Positions 21,077 through 30,239 of a DNA stretch of 64,000 nucleotides are shown here, one piece after another. Under the pieces are notes generated by a model. It had not been told where the DNA came from. It ran no database searches and was given only the letters and a program-made list of their open reading frames with translations. The position numbers were made by a program, and so were the translations under genes. Positions within the stretch are counted from its first letter, which is position 1; every line of letters starts with the position of its first letter. Source of the DNA: Lachnospiraceae bacterium KH1T2 (GTDB lineage Bacteria; Bacillota; Clostridia; Lachnospirales; Lachnospiraceae). The stretch lies in the NCBI GenBank assembly GCA_900114405.1, contig FOSY01000015.1:1-64000 (forward strand). The letters run 5' to 3'.

Positions 21077-22462
21077 ATGACTATGGATAACGATACAATT
21101 GCTGCTATTGCTACGGCACTTAGTCCTTCAGGAATAGGTATAATCAGGATGAGTGGTGCTGAATCTTTTAGCATTACAGATAAAATTTTTAAAACAAAAA
21201 GCGGAAAATGCTTAAATATTTCATCAAAGCCGACACATACTATTCATTATGGTTATATATATGATGGTGATGAGGCTGTGGATGAAGTGCTTGTAATGAA
21301 AATGGATGGTCCAAGATCATATACGGCAGAAGATACGATTGAAATAAATTGCCATGGTGGCCCGTATTTGATGAAGCGTGTATTAGATATTGTTATCAAG
21401 TATGGTGCGAGAGCGGCTGATCCAGGTGAATTCACAAAACGTGCTTTTATGAATGGAAGAATTGATCTGACTGAAGCTGAATCGGTCATGGAACTTATTT
21501 CTTCAAAAAATGAATTTGCCAGAAGAAATTCCCTGAGAACATTGAGAGGATCAGTTTATAAGATCATCGAGGAACTAAGAGAAAAAATACTTCATGAAAC
21601 GGCATTTATAGAAGCTGCATTAGATGACCCTGAGCATTATGATCTTGATGGATATCCACCTAAGTTGAGAAAAATAGTCGTAGGACTTATAGATAAAGTT
21701 TCTGGGTTATTAGAAAATTCCGGAAGTGGTAAATTATTGGCAGATGGTATTCAAACTGTTATAGTAGGAAAACCAAATGCAGGAAAATCTTCATTACTTA
21801 ATATGCTCTTGGGCGAGGAAAAGGCTATCGTGACTGATGTCGCAGGAACTACTCGCGATGCAGTCGAAGCTAATCTAAAGCTCGGAGAGATAGTTCTTAA
21901 CATTGTGGATACTGCAGGTATAAGAGATACTGATGATACTGTTGAGAGCATTGGTGTTGATAAATCAAAAAAGCTTGCAGATGAGGCTGAACTGATCCTT
22001 TATGTCATTGATTCTTCAGTTCCGTTGGATGAAAATGATAAAGAAATCATAGACATAATATCTGGTCATAATGTGATCGTTATTCTTAATAAGAGTGATC
22101 TGGAGACAGTTGTAAGCGAAGAAGATATAAATGACATGTTGGAATGTCCGATAGTTTCCGCATCAGCTAAAGATGAAAAGGGGATAGAAGAATTAAAAAA
22201 CTCAGTTGAAAAGATGTTTTTTGATGGAGTTCTTGAACATAATGATGAGGTTTACATAACTAATAAACGACAGATCGAAAGTCTAAAAAATGTTAAGGAA
22301 AGCCTGAAACTTGTCATCAATTCAATTGATAGTCAGATGAGTGAAGATCTGTTTTCAATTGATCTTATGGATGCATATAATTGTCTTGGCTCGATCATAG
22401 GTGAAGATACGGATGATGATCTGGCTGATAAGATTTTCAGTGATTTTTGTATGGGAAAGTAA
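21077..22462 (+). CDS. mnmE: tRNA modification GTPase MnmE
   Basis: A 461-residue GTPase that, with MnmG, makes 5-carboxymethylaminomethyluridine at wobble U34. The N-terminal folate-binding part begins '[23 protein letters not shown]'. The G domain has '[12 protein letters not shown]' (about 229-240), '[10 protein letters not shown]' and 'NKSD'. The protein ends in CMGK, carrying the catalytic C-terminal Cys of the CxGK motif. The frame is open back to 21005, but that 24-residue extension is hydrophobic, overlaps the terminator and is not family-like. ATG at 21077 or 21083 is preferred. Confidence 0.95.
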   Translation: MTMDNDTIAAIATALSPSGIGIIRMSGAESFSITDKIFKTKSGKCLNISSKPTHTIHYGYIYDGDEAVDEVLVMKMDGPRSYTAEDTIEINCHGGPYLMKRVLDIVIKYGARAADPGEFTKRAFMNGRIDLTEAESVMELISSKNEFARRNSLRTLRGSVYKIIEELREKILHETAFIEAALDDPEHYDLDGYPPKLRKIVVGLIDKVSGLLENSGSGKLLADGIQTVIVGKPNAGKSSLLNMLLGEEKAIVTDVAGTTRDAVEANLKLGEIVLNIVDTAGIRDTDDTVESIGVDKSKKLADEAELILYVIDSSVPLDENDKEIIDIISGHNVIVILNKSDLETVVSEEDINDMLECPIVSASAKDEKGIEELKNSVEKMFFDGVLEHNDEVYITNKRQIESLKNVKESLKLVINSIDSQMSEDLFSIDLMDAYNCLGSIIGEDTDDDLADKIFSDFCMGK

Positions 22463-22479
22463 TTAAGCAGGAAATAAAG

Positions 22480-24381
22480 ATGAAAACAACAATGGTAATT
22501 GATGATTATGATGCTGCAGTAGTTGGCGCAGGACATGCAGGTTGTGAAGCAGCTTTAGCATGTGCAAGACTTGGATTAAAAACAATTGTTTTTACAGTAA
22601 GTGTTAATAGTATAGCACTTATGCCGTGTAATCCTAATGTCGGCGGAAGTTCAAAAGGTCATCTTGTGCGTGAGATCGATGCTTTGGGCGGAGAAATGGG
22701 AAAAAACATTGATAAGACATTTATTCAGTCTAAGATGTTAAATTCTTCAAAAGGACCGGCGGTACATTCGCTGAGAGCACAGGCAGATAAAGATGATTAT
22801 TCAAGGACAATGAGAGAAGTTCTTGAGAAACAGGAAAACCTTGATATAAAGCAGGGCGAAGTTACAGATCTGCTGATTGAAAATGGTAAAGTTACTGGTG
22901 TGAAAATTAATACAGGTATTGTATATACAGCTAAAACGGTTGTACTTTGCACAGGAGTGTATTTGAAAAGTCGTTGTCTTTGCGGTGAGGCAATCACTTA
23001 TACTGGACCAAATGGTCTGCAGAGTGCAAATCATCTTTCTGATTCCTTGAGAGAAGCCGGAATTGAATTACAGAGATTTAAGACAGGAACACCTGCAAGA
23101 ATTGCAGCCAAGAGCATTGATTTTTCAAAGATGGAACCGCAGTATGGAGATAAGAGAGTAGTTCCTTTTTCTTTTTCGACAGATCCGGAATCGGTCCAGA
23201 AAGAACAGGTGCCTTGCTTCCTTACATATACTAATGCTAGAACTCATGAGATTATCAGAAATAATCTCGATAGATCACCGATGTACTCAGGTGTGATTGA
23301 AGGCAAAGGACCGCGATATTGCCCTTCAATAGAGGATAAGGTTGTTAAATTTTCTGATAAAGACAGACATCAGGTTTTCCTTGAACCTGAAGGACTTCAT
23401 ACTGACGAATGGTATGTTGATGGAATGAGCAGTTCTATGCCGGAAGATGTTCAGATTCAGATGTACAGGTCAGTTCCGGGACTTGAACATGCACAGATAG
23501 TTAGAAATGCTTATGCAATTGAGTATGATTGTATAAAAGCTAAGCAGCTTAAACCTTCTTTGGAATTTAAGAAAATAGAAGGTCTGTTTTCAGGTGGTCA
23601 GTTTAATGGAAGCTCTGGATATGAAGAGGCTGCAGCGCAGGGGCTTATCGCCGGAATAAATGCTGCAATGTACTTCAAAGGTCAGGAACCGCTTGTTATT
23701 GACAGATCAGAAGGCTATATTGGTGTTTTGATCGATGATCTTGTTACTAAAGAAAGCTTTGAACCATATAGAATGATGACAAGCCGAGCAGAGTATCGAC
23801 TTCTGTTGAGACAGGATAATGCGGATATAAGACTTAGACGAATGGGTTACAGAGTTGGCTTGATATCGGATGAGCAAATGCAGCATTTGGAGAATAAGGA
23901 AAAATGTATTAAGCAAGAAATCGAGCGCTTGAAGAATGTTAAAGCAGGTGCAAATAAAAAAATGTCAGATTTCCTTGTTTCTATCGGAAGTACACCACTT
24001 ACTACAGGCTCTTCGCTTGAGGAACTTATCAGAAGACCAGAGATCACTTACGAAATGCTTGAACCTGTCGATGTGGACAGACCTAAACTTGATAAGGAAA
24101 TCATAGAGCAGATCAATATCGAGATAAAGTATAGAGGATATATTGAGAGAGAAGAACGCCAGGTAAATCAGTTCAAGAAACTTGAGAAAAAACGTATTCC
24201 TGACGATATAGATTATAATGATGTTTCAGGTATTAGGCTCGAAGCAAGGCAAAAACTTTCAGACTTCAGACCGGTATCAGTTGGTCAGGCTGTTAGAATA
24301 CAGGGCGTTTCTCCAGCTGATATTCAGGTTCTTCTTGTTTACCTGAAGTCTAAAAAAATAAAGGGATCAGATGATGAATAA
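22480..24381 (+). CDS. mnmG: tRNA uridine-5-carboxymethylaminomethyl modification enzyme MnmG
   Basis: A 633-residue FAD enzyme, partner of MnmE in U34 modification. The N-terminus has the dinucleotide fold '[21 protein letters not shown]'. Further landmarks are '[24 protein letters not shown]', 'FKTGTPARI' and '[17 protein letters not shown]'. The start at 22480 is chosen over an upstream in-frame ATG inside mnmE because an AGCAGGA ribosome binding site precedes it. It overlaps rsmG by 11 bases. Confidence 0.97.
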   Translation: MKTTMVIDDYDAAVVGAGHAGCEAALACARLGLKTIVFTVSVNSIALMPCNPNVGGSSKGHLVREIDALGGEMGKNIDKTFIQSKMLNSSKGPAVHSLRAQADKDDYSRTMREVLEKQENLDIKQGEVTDLLIENGKVTGVKINTGIVYTAKTVVLCTGVYLKSRCLCGEAITYTGPNGLQSANHLSDSLREAGIELQRFKTGTPARIAAKSIDFSKMEPQYGDKRVVPFSFSTDPESVQKEQVPCFLTYTNARTHEIIRNNLDRSPMYSGVIEGKGPRYCPSIEDKVVKFSDKDRHQVFLEPEGLHTDEWYVDGMSSSMPEDVQIQMYRSVPGLEHAQIVRNAYAIEYDCIKAKQLKPSLEFKKIEGLFSGGQFNGSSGYEEAAAQGLIAGINAAMYFKGQEPLVIDRSEGYIGVLIDDLVTKESFEPYRMMTSRAEYRLLLRQDNADIRLRRMGYRVGLISDEQMQHLENKEKCIKQEIERLKNVKAGANKKMSDFLVSIGSTPLTTGSSLEELIRRPEITYEMLEPVDVDRPKLDKEIIEQINIEIKYRGYIEREERQVNQFKKLEKKRIPDDIDYNDVSGIRLEARQKLSDFRPVSVGQAVRIQGVSPADIQVLLVYLKSKKIKGSDDE

Positions 24382-25093
24382 TGACATAACAATTCTTACT
24401 TCTTCATTAGATGAATTGGGAATCAAATATACGGACGAACAAATAGATAAGCTTATAAAGTACTTTAAAATGCTTATTGAGAAGAATAAAGTACTTAATC
24501 TTACAGCTATCACAGATTTTCAGGGTGTTATGATAAAACACTTTGTTGATAGCCTTTCAATATTAAAATACATTGAAATTGAAGATAATTCAAAGGTTTT
24601 GGATATAGGAACAGGAGCAGGTTTTCCAGGAATACCGCTTAAAATCTTTTTACCTGAAGTAGAATTTCTTTTGATGGATTCATTAAATAAGAGGCTTAAT
24701 TTTATACTTGAAGTAATTGATGAATTAAAACTTGAAAAAATTTCAGTTATGCATGGAAGAGCAGAAGATTTAGCACATGATAAAGAGTATAGAGAAAACT
24801 TTGACTTCTGCTTTTCAAGAGCTGTAGCTAATCTTTCTACGTTAAGTGAACTGTGCCTGGGATTTGTAAAAAAAGGTGGCATGTTTATACCTTATAAATC
24901 TGCACTAGCTGAAGACGAAATTTCCAATGCAGGAAATGCAATAAAACTGATGGGTGGTAAATTTATTAAGACTGAAAAGTTTGAATTGCCTGTACTTAAG
25001 GAAGAGAGAGATTTTGTCTTTATAAAGAAAGGAATAAATACTCCGGGAAAATATCCTAGAAAAGCAGGAACTCCTGCTAAAAATCCTTTGTGA
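24371..25093 (+). CDS. rsmG: 16S rRNA (guanine-527-N7) methyltransferase RsmG
   Basis: A 240-residue Rossmann-type methyltransferase. The SAM-binding motif is '[17 protein letters not shown]' (about 75-90), preceded by the family hallmark '[24 protein letters not shown]'. It uses S-adenosylmethionine to methylate the 530 loop of 16S rRNA. The start overlaps the end of mnmG, giving coupling. The first parS site lies five bases after the stop. Confidence 0.96.
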   Translation: MMNNDITILTSSLDELGIKYTDEQIDKLIKYFKMLIEKNKVLNLTAITDFQGVMIKHFVDSLSILKYIEIEDNSKVLDIGTGAGFPGIPLKIFLPEVEFLLMDSLNKRLNFILEVIDELKLEKISVMHGRAEDLAHDKEYRENFDFCFSRAVANLSTLSELCLGFVKKGGMFIPYKSALAEDEISNAGNAIKLMGGKFIKTEKFELPVLKEERDFVFIKKGINTPGKYPRKAGTPAKNPL

Positions 25094-25097
25094 GAAA

Positions 25098-25113
25098 TGT
25101 TTCACGTGAAACA
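25098..25113. promoter_or_regulatory. parS: parS site 1
   Basis: A perfect 16-bp TGTTTCACGTGAAACA, the ParB-binding consensus, between rsmG and parA. Confidence 0.95.
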
Positions 25114-25221
25114 ATTTCAAAAAACAGAATTCTCAGCTGTGTAAAACAAAATTTTTGCTGATGCACAACAGAACGGTTTAAAAAAGTATATAAGTTAATC
25201 TATTTTTACAAGTTAAATAAA

Positions 25222-25237
25222 AGTTTCACGTGAAACA
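25222..25237. promoter_or_regulatory. parS: parS site 2
   Basis: AGTTTCACGTGAAACA, 15 of 16 matches to the parS consensus, 124 bases after site 1. Confidence 0.92.
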
Positions 25238-25251
25238 ATTTTTTTATAAAA

Positions 25252-25267
25252 TGTTTCACGTGAAACT
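25252..25267. promoter_or_regulatory. parS: parS site 3
   Basis: TGTTTCACGTGAAACT, 15 of 16 matches, 30 bases after site 2 and about 65 bases before the parA start. It abuts the likely parA promoter (a TATACT -10 at 25290-25295), so ParB could repress or bridge there. Confidence 0.92.
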
Positions 25268-25333
25268 TTTTTATTGAGATAAATAGTGATATACTTTTAT
25301 CGGATAAATCAAAAAGGGTTTGAAAGGTAAAAA

Positions 25334-26104
25334 ATGAGTAGAATAATAGCGATAGCAAATCAAAAGGGTGGAGTAGGAAAATCTACTACAGCAATAAATT
25401 TATCAGCAAGCCTCGCCGCAAGGGGTAAAAAAGTTCTTACAATTGATATGGACCCACAGGGAAATACTACAAGTGGTCTTGGAGTTGATAAGAATGGATT
25501 AGAAAATACAATTTATGAACTTATGCTTGGTAATGCAGAAATGAAAGAATGCATTATAGAAAAAGTATATGATCATTTGTCTTTGCTGCCGGCAAATGTA
25601 AATCTGACAGCAGTTGAAATTGAACTTATAGATCAGGAAAACAAAGAATTTATCTTGAAAGAGGAAATTGAAAAAATCAGAGATAAATTTGATTATGTGA
25701 TTATTGATTGTCCTCCTTCTTTGAATCTTTTAACATTGAATGCACTTGTAACAGCAGATAGTGTACTCGTACCAATACAATGTGAATATTATGCATTGGA
25801 AGGTTTGGCACAGCTGGTTAATACAGTAAATCTTGTTAAGGAAAGACTTAATGAAAACCTTAAGATAGAAGGAATAGTATTTACTATGTATGATGCAAGA
25901 ACAAATCTTTCTTCTCAGGTTGTAGAAAATGTTAAAGAAAATCTGGGGAATGAAGTGTATTATGCATTGATTCCAAGAAACGTAAGATTAGCAGAGGCAC
26001 CAAGCTATGGTCAGCCTATAAATGTTTATGATCCTAAGTCAGCCGGAGCGGAAGCATATGATCTTCTTGCCAAGACAGTAATCGGAAAGAAAAAGAAAAA
26101 ATAA
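25334..26104 (+). CDS. parA: chromosome partitioning ATPase ParA/Soj
   Basis: A 256-residue ATPase with the deviant Walker A 'KGGVGKSTTAINLSASL' at residues 11-27, Walker A' 'LTIDMDPQGNTTSG' and Walker B 'YVIIDCPPSLN'. It binds DNA nonspecifically, and ParB at parS stimulates ATP hydrolysis; Soj also regulates DnaA in relatives. The C-terminus ends in poly-lysine. It lies directly after three parS sites and 24 bases before parB. Confidence 0.97.
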   Translation: MSRIIAIANQKGGVGKSTTAINLSASLAARGKKVLTIDMDPQGNTTSGLGVDKNGLENTIYELMLGNAEMKECIIEKVYDHLSLLPANVNLTAVEIELIDQENKEFILKEEIEKIRDKFDYVIIDCPPSLNLLTLNALVTADSVLVPIQCEYYALEGLAQLVNTVNLVKERLNENLKIEGIVFTMYDARTNLSSQVVENVKENLGNEVYYALIPRNVRLAEAPSYGQPINVYDPKSAGAEAYDLLAKTVIGKKKKK

Positions 26105-26128
26105 ACACAGGCAATAATGGAGGAAAAA

Positions 26129-26998
26129 ATGGCAAGAAAAGCTCTTGGCAAAGGTATAGATATTTTGATCAAACCTGGGAATAAAGAAAAAAATAACGAT
26201 GGAAATATGGCAGCAGATGGAAAAGCGCTTGAATTAAATATAGGAAGTGTTGAACCAGATAGAAATCAGCCGAGAAAAAACTTTAGTGAAGATGAATTGA
26301 ATGACCTCGCCGATTCTATAAGAAAGCATGGCATTATTCAGCCTCTTTTGGTAGAAAAGACCGGAAATCATTACACTATCGTTGCAGGTGAAAGAAGATG
26401 GAGAGCTGCAAAGATTGCAGGTTTGAAAAAAGTCCCTGTGATTTTAGGTGAATATAGCGATCAAGAAAAAATGGAAATTCAGCTTATCGAGAATATTCAG
26501 AGAGAAAAGCTGAATCCTATTGAAGAAGCAAAGGCATATAAGAGACTTATAGAGGAATTTCAGTTAAAACAGGATGATTTGGCTGAAAGTATTGGAAAGA
26601 ACAGAACAACAATCACAAATACAATGCGTCTTTTGAACCTTGATGAAAGAGTTCAGGAAATGCTTATAGAGGAAAAACTTTCACCGGGACATGCCAGAGC
26701 ATTACTTGCAATAGAAGATAAGGAATTGCAGTACGAAATGGCAAGTAAAGTTTTTGATGAAAAACTTTCTGTACGCGAAACAGAAAAGCTTGTGAAAAAT
26801 CTTGCTAAGCCTGAAAGGGAAAAATTTAAGCCTGCAGAAGCTGTACAGTTAATCTATAATGACATGGAAGAAAAGTTCAGAAATCGTCTTGGAACTAAAG
26901 TAAAGATTCTTCCTAAAAATGAGAAAAAAGGTAGAATTGAGATCGAGTATTATTCACAGGATGAACTTGAAAATATTTTCGATAAGATTGTTAAATAA
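26129..26998 (+). CDS. parB: chromosome partitioning protein ParB/Spo0J
   Basis: A 289-residue CTPase and parS-binding protein. Box I is 'DRNQPRKNF', the CTP-binding box II is 'VAGERRWRAAKIAG' with 'QLIENIQREKLNPIEEA', followed by the helix-turn-helix 'LAESIGKNRTTITNTMRLL'. The C-terminal part is the dimerisation domain. The start at 26129 is used because GGAGG lies seven bases upstream; a start at 26117 would read through that ribosome binding site. Confidence 0.97.
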   Translation: MARKALGKGIDILIKPGNKEKNNDGNMAADGKALELNIGSVEPDRNQPRKNFSEDELNDLADSIRKHGIIQPLLVEKTGNHYTIVAGERRWRAAKIAGLKKVPVILGEYSDQEKMEIQLIENIQREKLNPIEEAKAYKRLIEEFQLKQDDLAESIGKNRTTITNTMRLLNLDERVQEMLIEEKLSPGHARALLAIEDKELQYEMASKVFDEKLSVRETEKLVKNLAKPEREKFKPAEAVQLIYNDMEEKFRNRLGTKVKILPKNEKKGRIEIEYYSQDELENIFDKIVK

Positions 26999-27010
26999 TT
27001 GAGGAAATAA

Positions 27011-27541
27011 ATGCAGAGCGAGATTTTTAATTATATAGGTTTGTATGGAGCAGATCCGGCATGGTTTTTCATAGGATTTGCGGTAGTCATTATTATTTTG
27101 CTGATCGTAATAATCGTTCAGGGAATCAAGATAGGTAAGATCAGAAAAAAATATGAGAAGTTTATGAAAGGAAAGGATGCTGCAAGTCTTGAAGATGAAA
27201 TCAAGAGTGTTTTTGATGATATTTCTTTCCTTAAAGAAGCTCAGAGCAAAGACAGTGAGGATATAAAAGTTCTTTACAATAAAGCAAAGAGTTGTTATCA
27301 GAGAGTTGGATTAGTAAAGTACGATGCTTTTCATGAAATGGGAGGCCAGCTTAGTTTTGCACTATGCATGCTTGATGAAGAGAATAATGGTTTTATCATA
27401 AATTCAGTACATTCAAATGCAGGCTGTTATGTGTATACAAAGAATTTAGTGAATGGAGTTTCGTCTATAGACCTTGGTGATGAAGAAGCAGAGGCACTTA
27501 ATAAAGCATTAGGTCAGGCTATAGTTGAAGTACAGGAATAA
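27011..27541 (+). CDS. DUF4446 family membrane-anchored protein
   Basis: A 176-residue protein with one N-terminal membrane segment (about 18-38, 'FFIGFAVVIIILLIVIIVQ'), a short coiled region and a conserved C-terminal domain 'GLVKYDAFHEMGGQLSFALCMLDEENNGFII' typical of DUF4446. This family is regularly found after parB in Bacillota; function is unknown. It starts 12 bases after parB and is followed after 3 bases by the next gene, so all four share an operon. Confidence 0.85.
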   Translation: MQSEIFNYIGLYGADPAWFFIGFAVVIIILLIVIIVQGIKIGKIRKKYEKFMKGKDAASLEDEIKSVFDDISFLKEAQSKDSEDIKVLYNKAKSCYQRVGLVKYDAFHEMGGQLSFALCMLDEENNGFIINSVHSNAGCYVYTKNLVNGVSSIDLGDEEAEALNKALGQAIVEVQE

Positions 27542-27544
27542 AAG

Positions 27545-28426
27545 ATGCACAAATATTTGAGGGCAGTAGGCTTCAGTAAACTCAGAAAGAAAAGTGAATT
27601 AAAAAAACTATTAAAACGTATTCTTAAGGAAGCGGAGAATAAAAGGTATGTTTCACTTTCAGATGAGAGTATTGCGGTCGAATATGATAAAAAAATTTCT
27701 GAATCGACAGGAATTGTAGTATATGGTGAATATGCAGATGATGTGGAGTTTAATTTTGAATATTTTTATCCATACGTAAATGGGATGAATGTAAGCTCAC
27801 ATGAAGAAGTTACAGTCGAAAAAAGATATGACAAGGATTCATATGAGGGAATATGTGACGATATAAAGCTTGGTATATCTACAATTTTTTATCTTCAGAA
27901 TCAAATGGAATATGTCAAACTTGTAAATGCAAATGAATTTCCGGTTACAAGAACATCAGTAACGTTGGCAGCATTTTCTGTAGATGGTTCGATAATGCTT
28001 CCGCTGAATAAGACGACAATACAGAGACAGAATAATGAGCAGGTCGAGAAAAACAGGACGAAATTAATAGAAGCTGCCAGAAATGGTGATGAAGAAGCTA
28101 TGGAAAACTTAACGCTGGATGATATTGATACATACAGCGCTATTTCCAGAAAGATAAGAAGCGAGGATGTCTATTCGCTTGTAGACACATATTTTATGCC
28201 ATATGGCATAGAATGTGATCACTATTCAGTTTTAGGAGAGATAATTGATTATCATACTGAAATTAATAGTTTGACAAAAGAGCTGATTTATATTATAACT
28301 ATTAATTGTAACGGCTTGATTTTTGATGTTTGTATAAATAAAAAAGATCTTGTCGGAGAACCTGCAGTAAAAAGAAGATTCAAAGGAATCATATGGATGC
28401 AGGGCAGGATAAATTTTATAAAATAA
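27545..28426 (+). CDS. DUF3881-like protein of unknown function
   Basis: A 293-residue protein beginning MHKYLRAVGFSKLRKKSELKKLL. It has no signal peptide and no membrane segment. It is acidic in the middle ('ARNGDEEAMENLTLDDIDTYSAISRKI') and ends in a hydrophobic, beta-rich stretch. The opening resembles DUF3881 proteins of Lachnospiraceae, which I recall as a parB-neighbour family; that assignment is from memory. It is last in the parA-parB operon, before a CGGGTTCG/CGAACCCG hairpin. Confidence 0.65.
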   Translation: MHKYLRAVGFSKLRKKSELKKLLKRILKEAENKRYVSLSDESIAVEYDKKISESTGIVVYGEYADDVEFNFEYFYPYVNGMNVSSHEEVTVEKRYDKDSYEGICDDIKLGISTIFYLQNQMEYVKLVNANEFPVTRTSVTLAAFSVDGSIMLPLNKTTIQRQNNEQVEKNRTKLIEAARNGDEEAMENLTLDDIDTYSAISRKIRSEDVYSLVDTYFMPYGIECDHYSVLGEIIDYHTEINSLTKELIYIITINCNGLIFDVCINKKDLVGEPAVKRRFKGIIWMQGRINFIK

Positions 28427-28456
28427 TCTGAATACTATAATATGTAAGATAAGATT

Positions 28457-28480
28457 CGGGTTCGGATAAAAACGAACCCG
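28457..28480 (+). terminator. terminator of the parAB operon
   Basis: CGGGTTCG and CGAACCCG form a perfect 8-bp stem with an A-rich loop, 31 bases after the last stop. The T-tail is weak. Confidence 0.65.
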
Positions 28481-28515
28481 ATTATTATGAAAAAGATTAT
28501 AGTGTTTGAGGATTT

Positions 28516-28589
28516 GTTTACGTAGCTCAGTTGGATAGAGCGTCCGCCTCCTAAGCGGAAGGTCGCGCGTTCGAATCGCGTCGTGAACA
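28516..28589 (+). tRNA. tRNA-Arg (anticodon CCU)
   Basis: A 74-base cloverleaf with acceptor GTTTACG/CGTGAAC, D-arm AGCTCAGTTGGATAGAGC, anticodon loop CTCCTAA (CCU, reads AGG) and T-loop GTTCGAATC. Discriminator is A; CCA is not encoded. Confidence 0.95.
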
Positions 28590-28599
28590 TTAATGCAGA

Positions 28600-28628
28600 G
28601 ACTTTCGAGTGATCGAAAGTCTTTTTTT
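28600..28628 (+). terminator. tRNA-Arg terminator
   Basis: GACTTTCGA and TCGAAAGTC form a perfect 9-bp stem with loop GTGA, followed by T7. Confidence 0.92.
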
Positions 28629-28661
28629 CTTATAGGAAATTCCGTTGGAATTCTTATAAGT
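28629..28661. repeat. hairpin of the ATAGGAAATT type, copy 1
   Basis: CTTATAGGAAATTCC and GGAATTCTTATAAG form an imperfect palindrome around GTT, just after the tRNA terminator. The same core, ATAGGAAATT, recurs in the palindrome at 29275-29312 on the other side of the next gene. Confidence 0.4.
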
Positions 28662-28776
28662 AACAGGATGCAAATATATTTGTAATGAATAAATATGTTG
28701 AGTATAATTAGCAGAGAGAGACAAAGTGCTTTAAGCTTCGCCTCAAAGATACAATATAATCTGGAGGTTTACTAAA

Positions 28777-29214
28777 ATGGATTTCAAAACATTACAGAGT
28801 GACATGATAGCAGCAATGAAGGCACATGACAAAGAGAGAAAGGAAGTAATCTCATCTTTGGTTTCTGCTGTAAAGAAAATTGCTATTGACGAAGGAAAAC
28901 GTGACGATATTACGGAAGAAATCGTCAACAGAGGAATCCTTAAAGAACTTAGGACTGCACAGGAACAGCTTGATACTTGTCCGGAAGCAAGAGAGGATCT
29001 TAAAAAGGAATATTCATTCAGAGTTTCTGTTATTAGCGAATACGCACCTAAGATGATGAGTGAAGAAGAAATTGAGACTGTTCTCAAAAATGATTTTGCA
29101 GAGGTAATTGCTACAAAGAATAAAGGACAGATCATGAAGTCAGTTATGCCTGCACTTAAAGGGAAAGCTGATGGAAAGATGATTCAGGCAGTTGTAGCAA
29201 AAATGATAGGCTAA
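28777..29214 (+). CDS. GatB/YqeY domain protein
   Basis: A 145-residue YqeY-like protein, the typical length. The core 'RKEVISSLVSAVKKIAIDEGKRD' leads to the C-terminal helical domain 'NKGQIMKSVMPALKGKADGKMIQAVVAKMI', which resembles the tRNA-binding tail of GatB. A role in tRNA-dependent amidation is only suggested by that similarity. A CTGGAGG ribosome binding site precedes the ATG. It is a single-gene unit with its own terminator. Confidence 0.88.
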   Translation: MDFKTLQSDMIAAMKAHDKERKEVISSLVSAVKKIAIDEGKRDDITEEIVNRGILKELRTAQEQLDTCPEAREDLKKEYSFRVSVISEYAPKMMSEEEIETVLKNDFAEVIATKNKGQIMKSVMPALKGKADGKMIQAVVAKMIG

Positions 29215-29237
29215 TCAGATAGTATCAGTGAAGTAGG

Positions 29238-29270
29238 AGCGGCAAAGATTCATAAGATGATTTGCCGCTT
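29238..29270 (+). terminator. yqeY-like gene terminator
   Basis: AGCGGCAAA (29238-29246) and TTTGCCGCT (29261-29269) form a perfect 9-bp stem followed by TTATTTA. Confidence 0.8.
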
Positions 29271-29274
29271 TATT

Positions 29275-29420
29275 TATGATATAGGAAATTTCTCCGAAAT
29301 TCCTATATCATAAAAAGCGCTCCGCTATGGATGCGCACTCGCGCGATAGGAATATGTTGCCTTCAGCAACCGCGCTCGGCGCGAGCATGTTACAAGCAAC
29401 ATGCTTTCTTGTAGTAGATG
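29275..29420. repeat. GC-rich mosaic of hairpins between the yqeY-like gene and cobJ
   Basis: TATGATATAGGAAATTTC pairs with GAAATTCCTATATCATA (29275-29312). It is followed by an unusually GC-rich stretch (GCGCACTCGCGCG, GCGCTCGGCGCGAGC) and a GCATGTT/AACATGC hairpin at about 29383-29403. Composition differs sharply from the surroundings. It looks like a dispersed structured repeat; no gene is seen. Confidence 0.4.
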
Positions 29421-29450
29421 ACAAATGATCATTGTCGTTCAATAAATATA

Positions 29451-29467
29451 AAAAACAGCTATACTAG
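29451..29467 (+). repeat. solo terminus of element A
   Basis: AAAAACAGCTATACTAG matches the right end of element A (AAAAACAGTTATACTAG) at 16 of 17 positions. No left arm is present upstream. It lies in the leader of cobJ. Confidence 0.5.
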
Positions 29468-29495
29468 GATGACCAACAGATTAAAAAGGATATAT

Positions 29496-30239
29496 ATGAA
29501 GAAAATAATTAACGTAGTAGGAATCGGACCGGGTGAGAGAGAACATATCACGGATGAAGCTATAGAAGCTATGAAAAATTCGGATATTATCATAGGTTAT
29601 ACAGTTTATGTAGAGCTGATAAGGAAGATATTGCCAGAGAAAGAATATGCTTCCACACCTATGAAAAAAGAGATAGAACGCTGCAGACTTTGCTTTGAGG
29701 AAGCCGAAAAGGGTAAGGTGGTTTCGATGATATGCAGCGGAGATGCCGGAGTTTATGGAATGGCAGCGCCTATGCTCGAACTTTCACCTGAGTATGAAGA
29801 TATAGATATTAATATAATTGCCGGGATCACTGCCGCAAATAGTGGAGCAGCAGTACTTGGAGCGCCGCTGGGACATGACTATTGTGTCATAAGCCTGAGT
29901 GATTTGCTTACGCCGTGGGAAATCATCGAGAAAAGATTAAAAGCGGCAGCAATGGGAGACTTTGCTGTGGCAATATATAATCCTTCAAGTCACAAGAGGA
30001 AAGATTATTTAAAGAGAGCGTGTGAGATAATGCTTGAATGCGGCACAGATGAAAATACTATCTGTGGTTATGTTGAAAATATCGGAAGAGAGGGGACTAA
30101 TTCTCAGATATGCAGCCTAAAAGAGCTGAAGGATAGAGAAGTAAATATGTTTACGACTGTTTACATCGGAAGTTCAAATACAAGAGAGATAAATGGGAAA
30201 ATGGTAACTCCTAGAGGATATAGATATGAAAGAGAGTAA
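29496..30239 (+). CDS. cobJ: precorrin-3B / cobalt-factor III C17-methyltransferase
   Basis: A 247-residue SAM-dependent tetrapyrrole methylase (CobJ/CbiH family) that contracts the corrin ring. Seen: 'NVVGIGPGEREHITDEA' at the N-terminus, 'VSMICSGDAGVYGMAAPMLE' and 'YNPSSHKRKDYL'. The start at 29496 is chosen for the typical MKKIINVVGIGPG beginning with an AAAAAGGA ribosome binding site; the frame is open upstream through a partial element A end. It overlaps cbiD by 14 bases. Confidence 0.93.
   Translation: MKKIINVVGIGPGEREHITDEAIEAMKNSDIIIGYTVYVELIRKILPEKEYASTPMKKEIERCRLCFEEAEKGKVVSMICSGDAGVYGMAAPMLELSPEYEDIDINIIAGITAANSGAAVLGAPLGHDYCVISLSDLLTPWEIIEKRLKAAAMGDFAVAIYNPSSHKRKDYLKRACEIMLECGTDENTICGYVENIGREGTNSQICSLKELKDREVNMFTTVYIGSSNTREINGKMVTPRGYRYERE

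Noticed and set aside
29270-29495. Possible cobalamin riboswitch before cobJ
   Set aside because: No B12-box-like GCCACTG core; the region is explained by a terminator and hairpin repeats.
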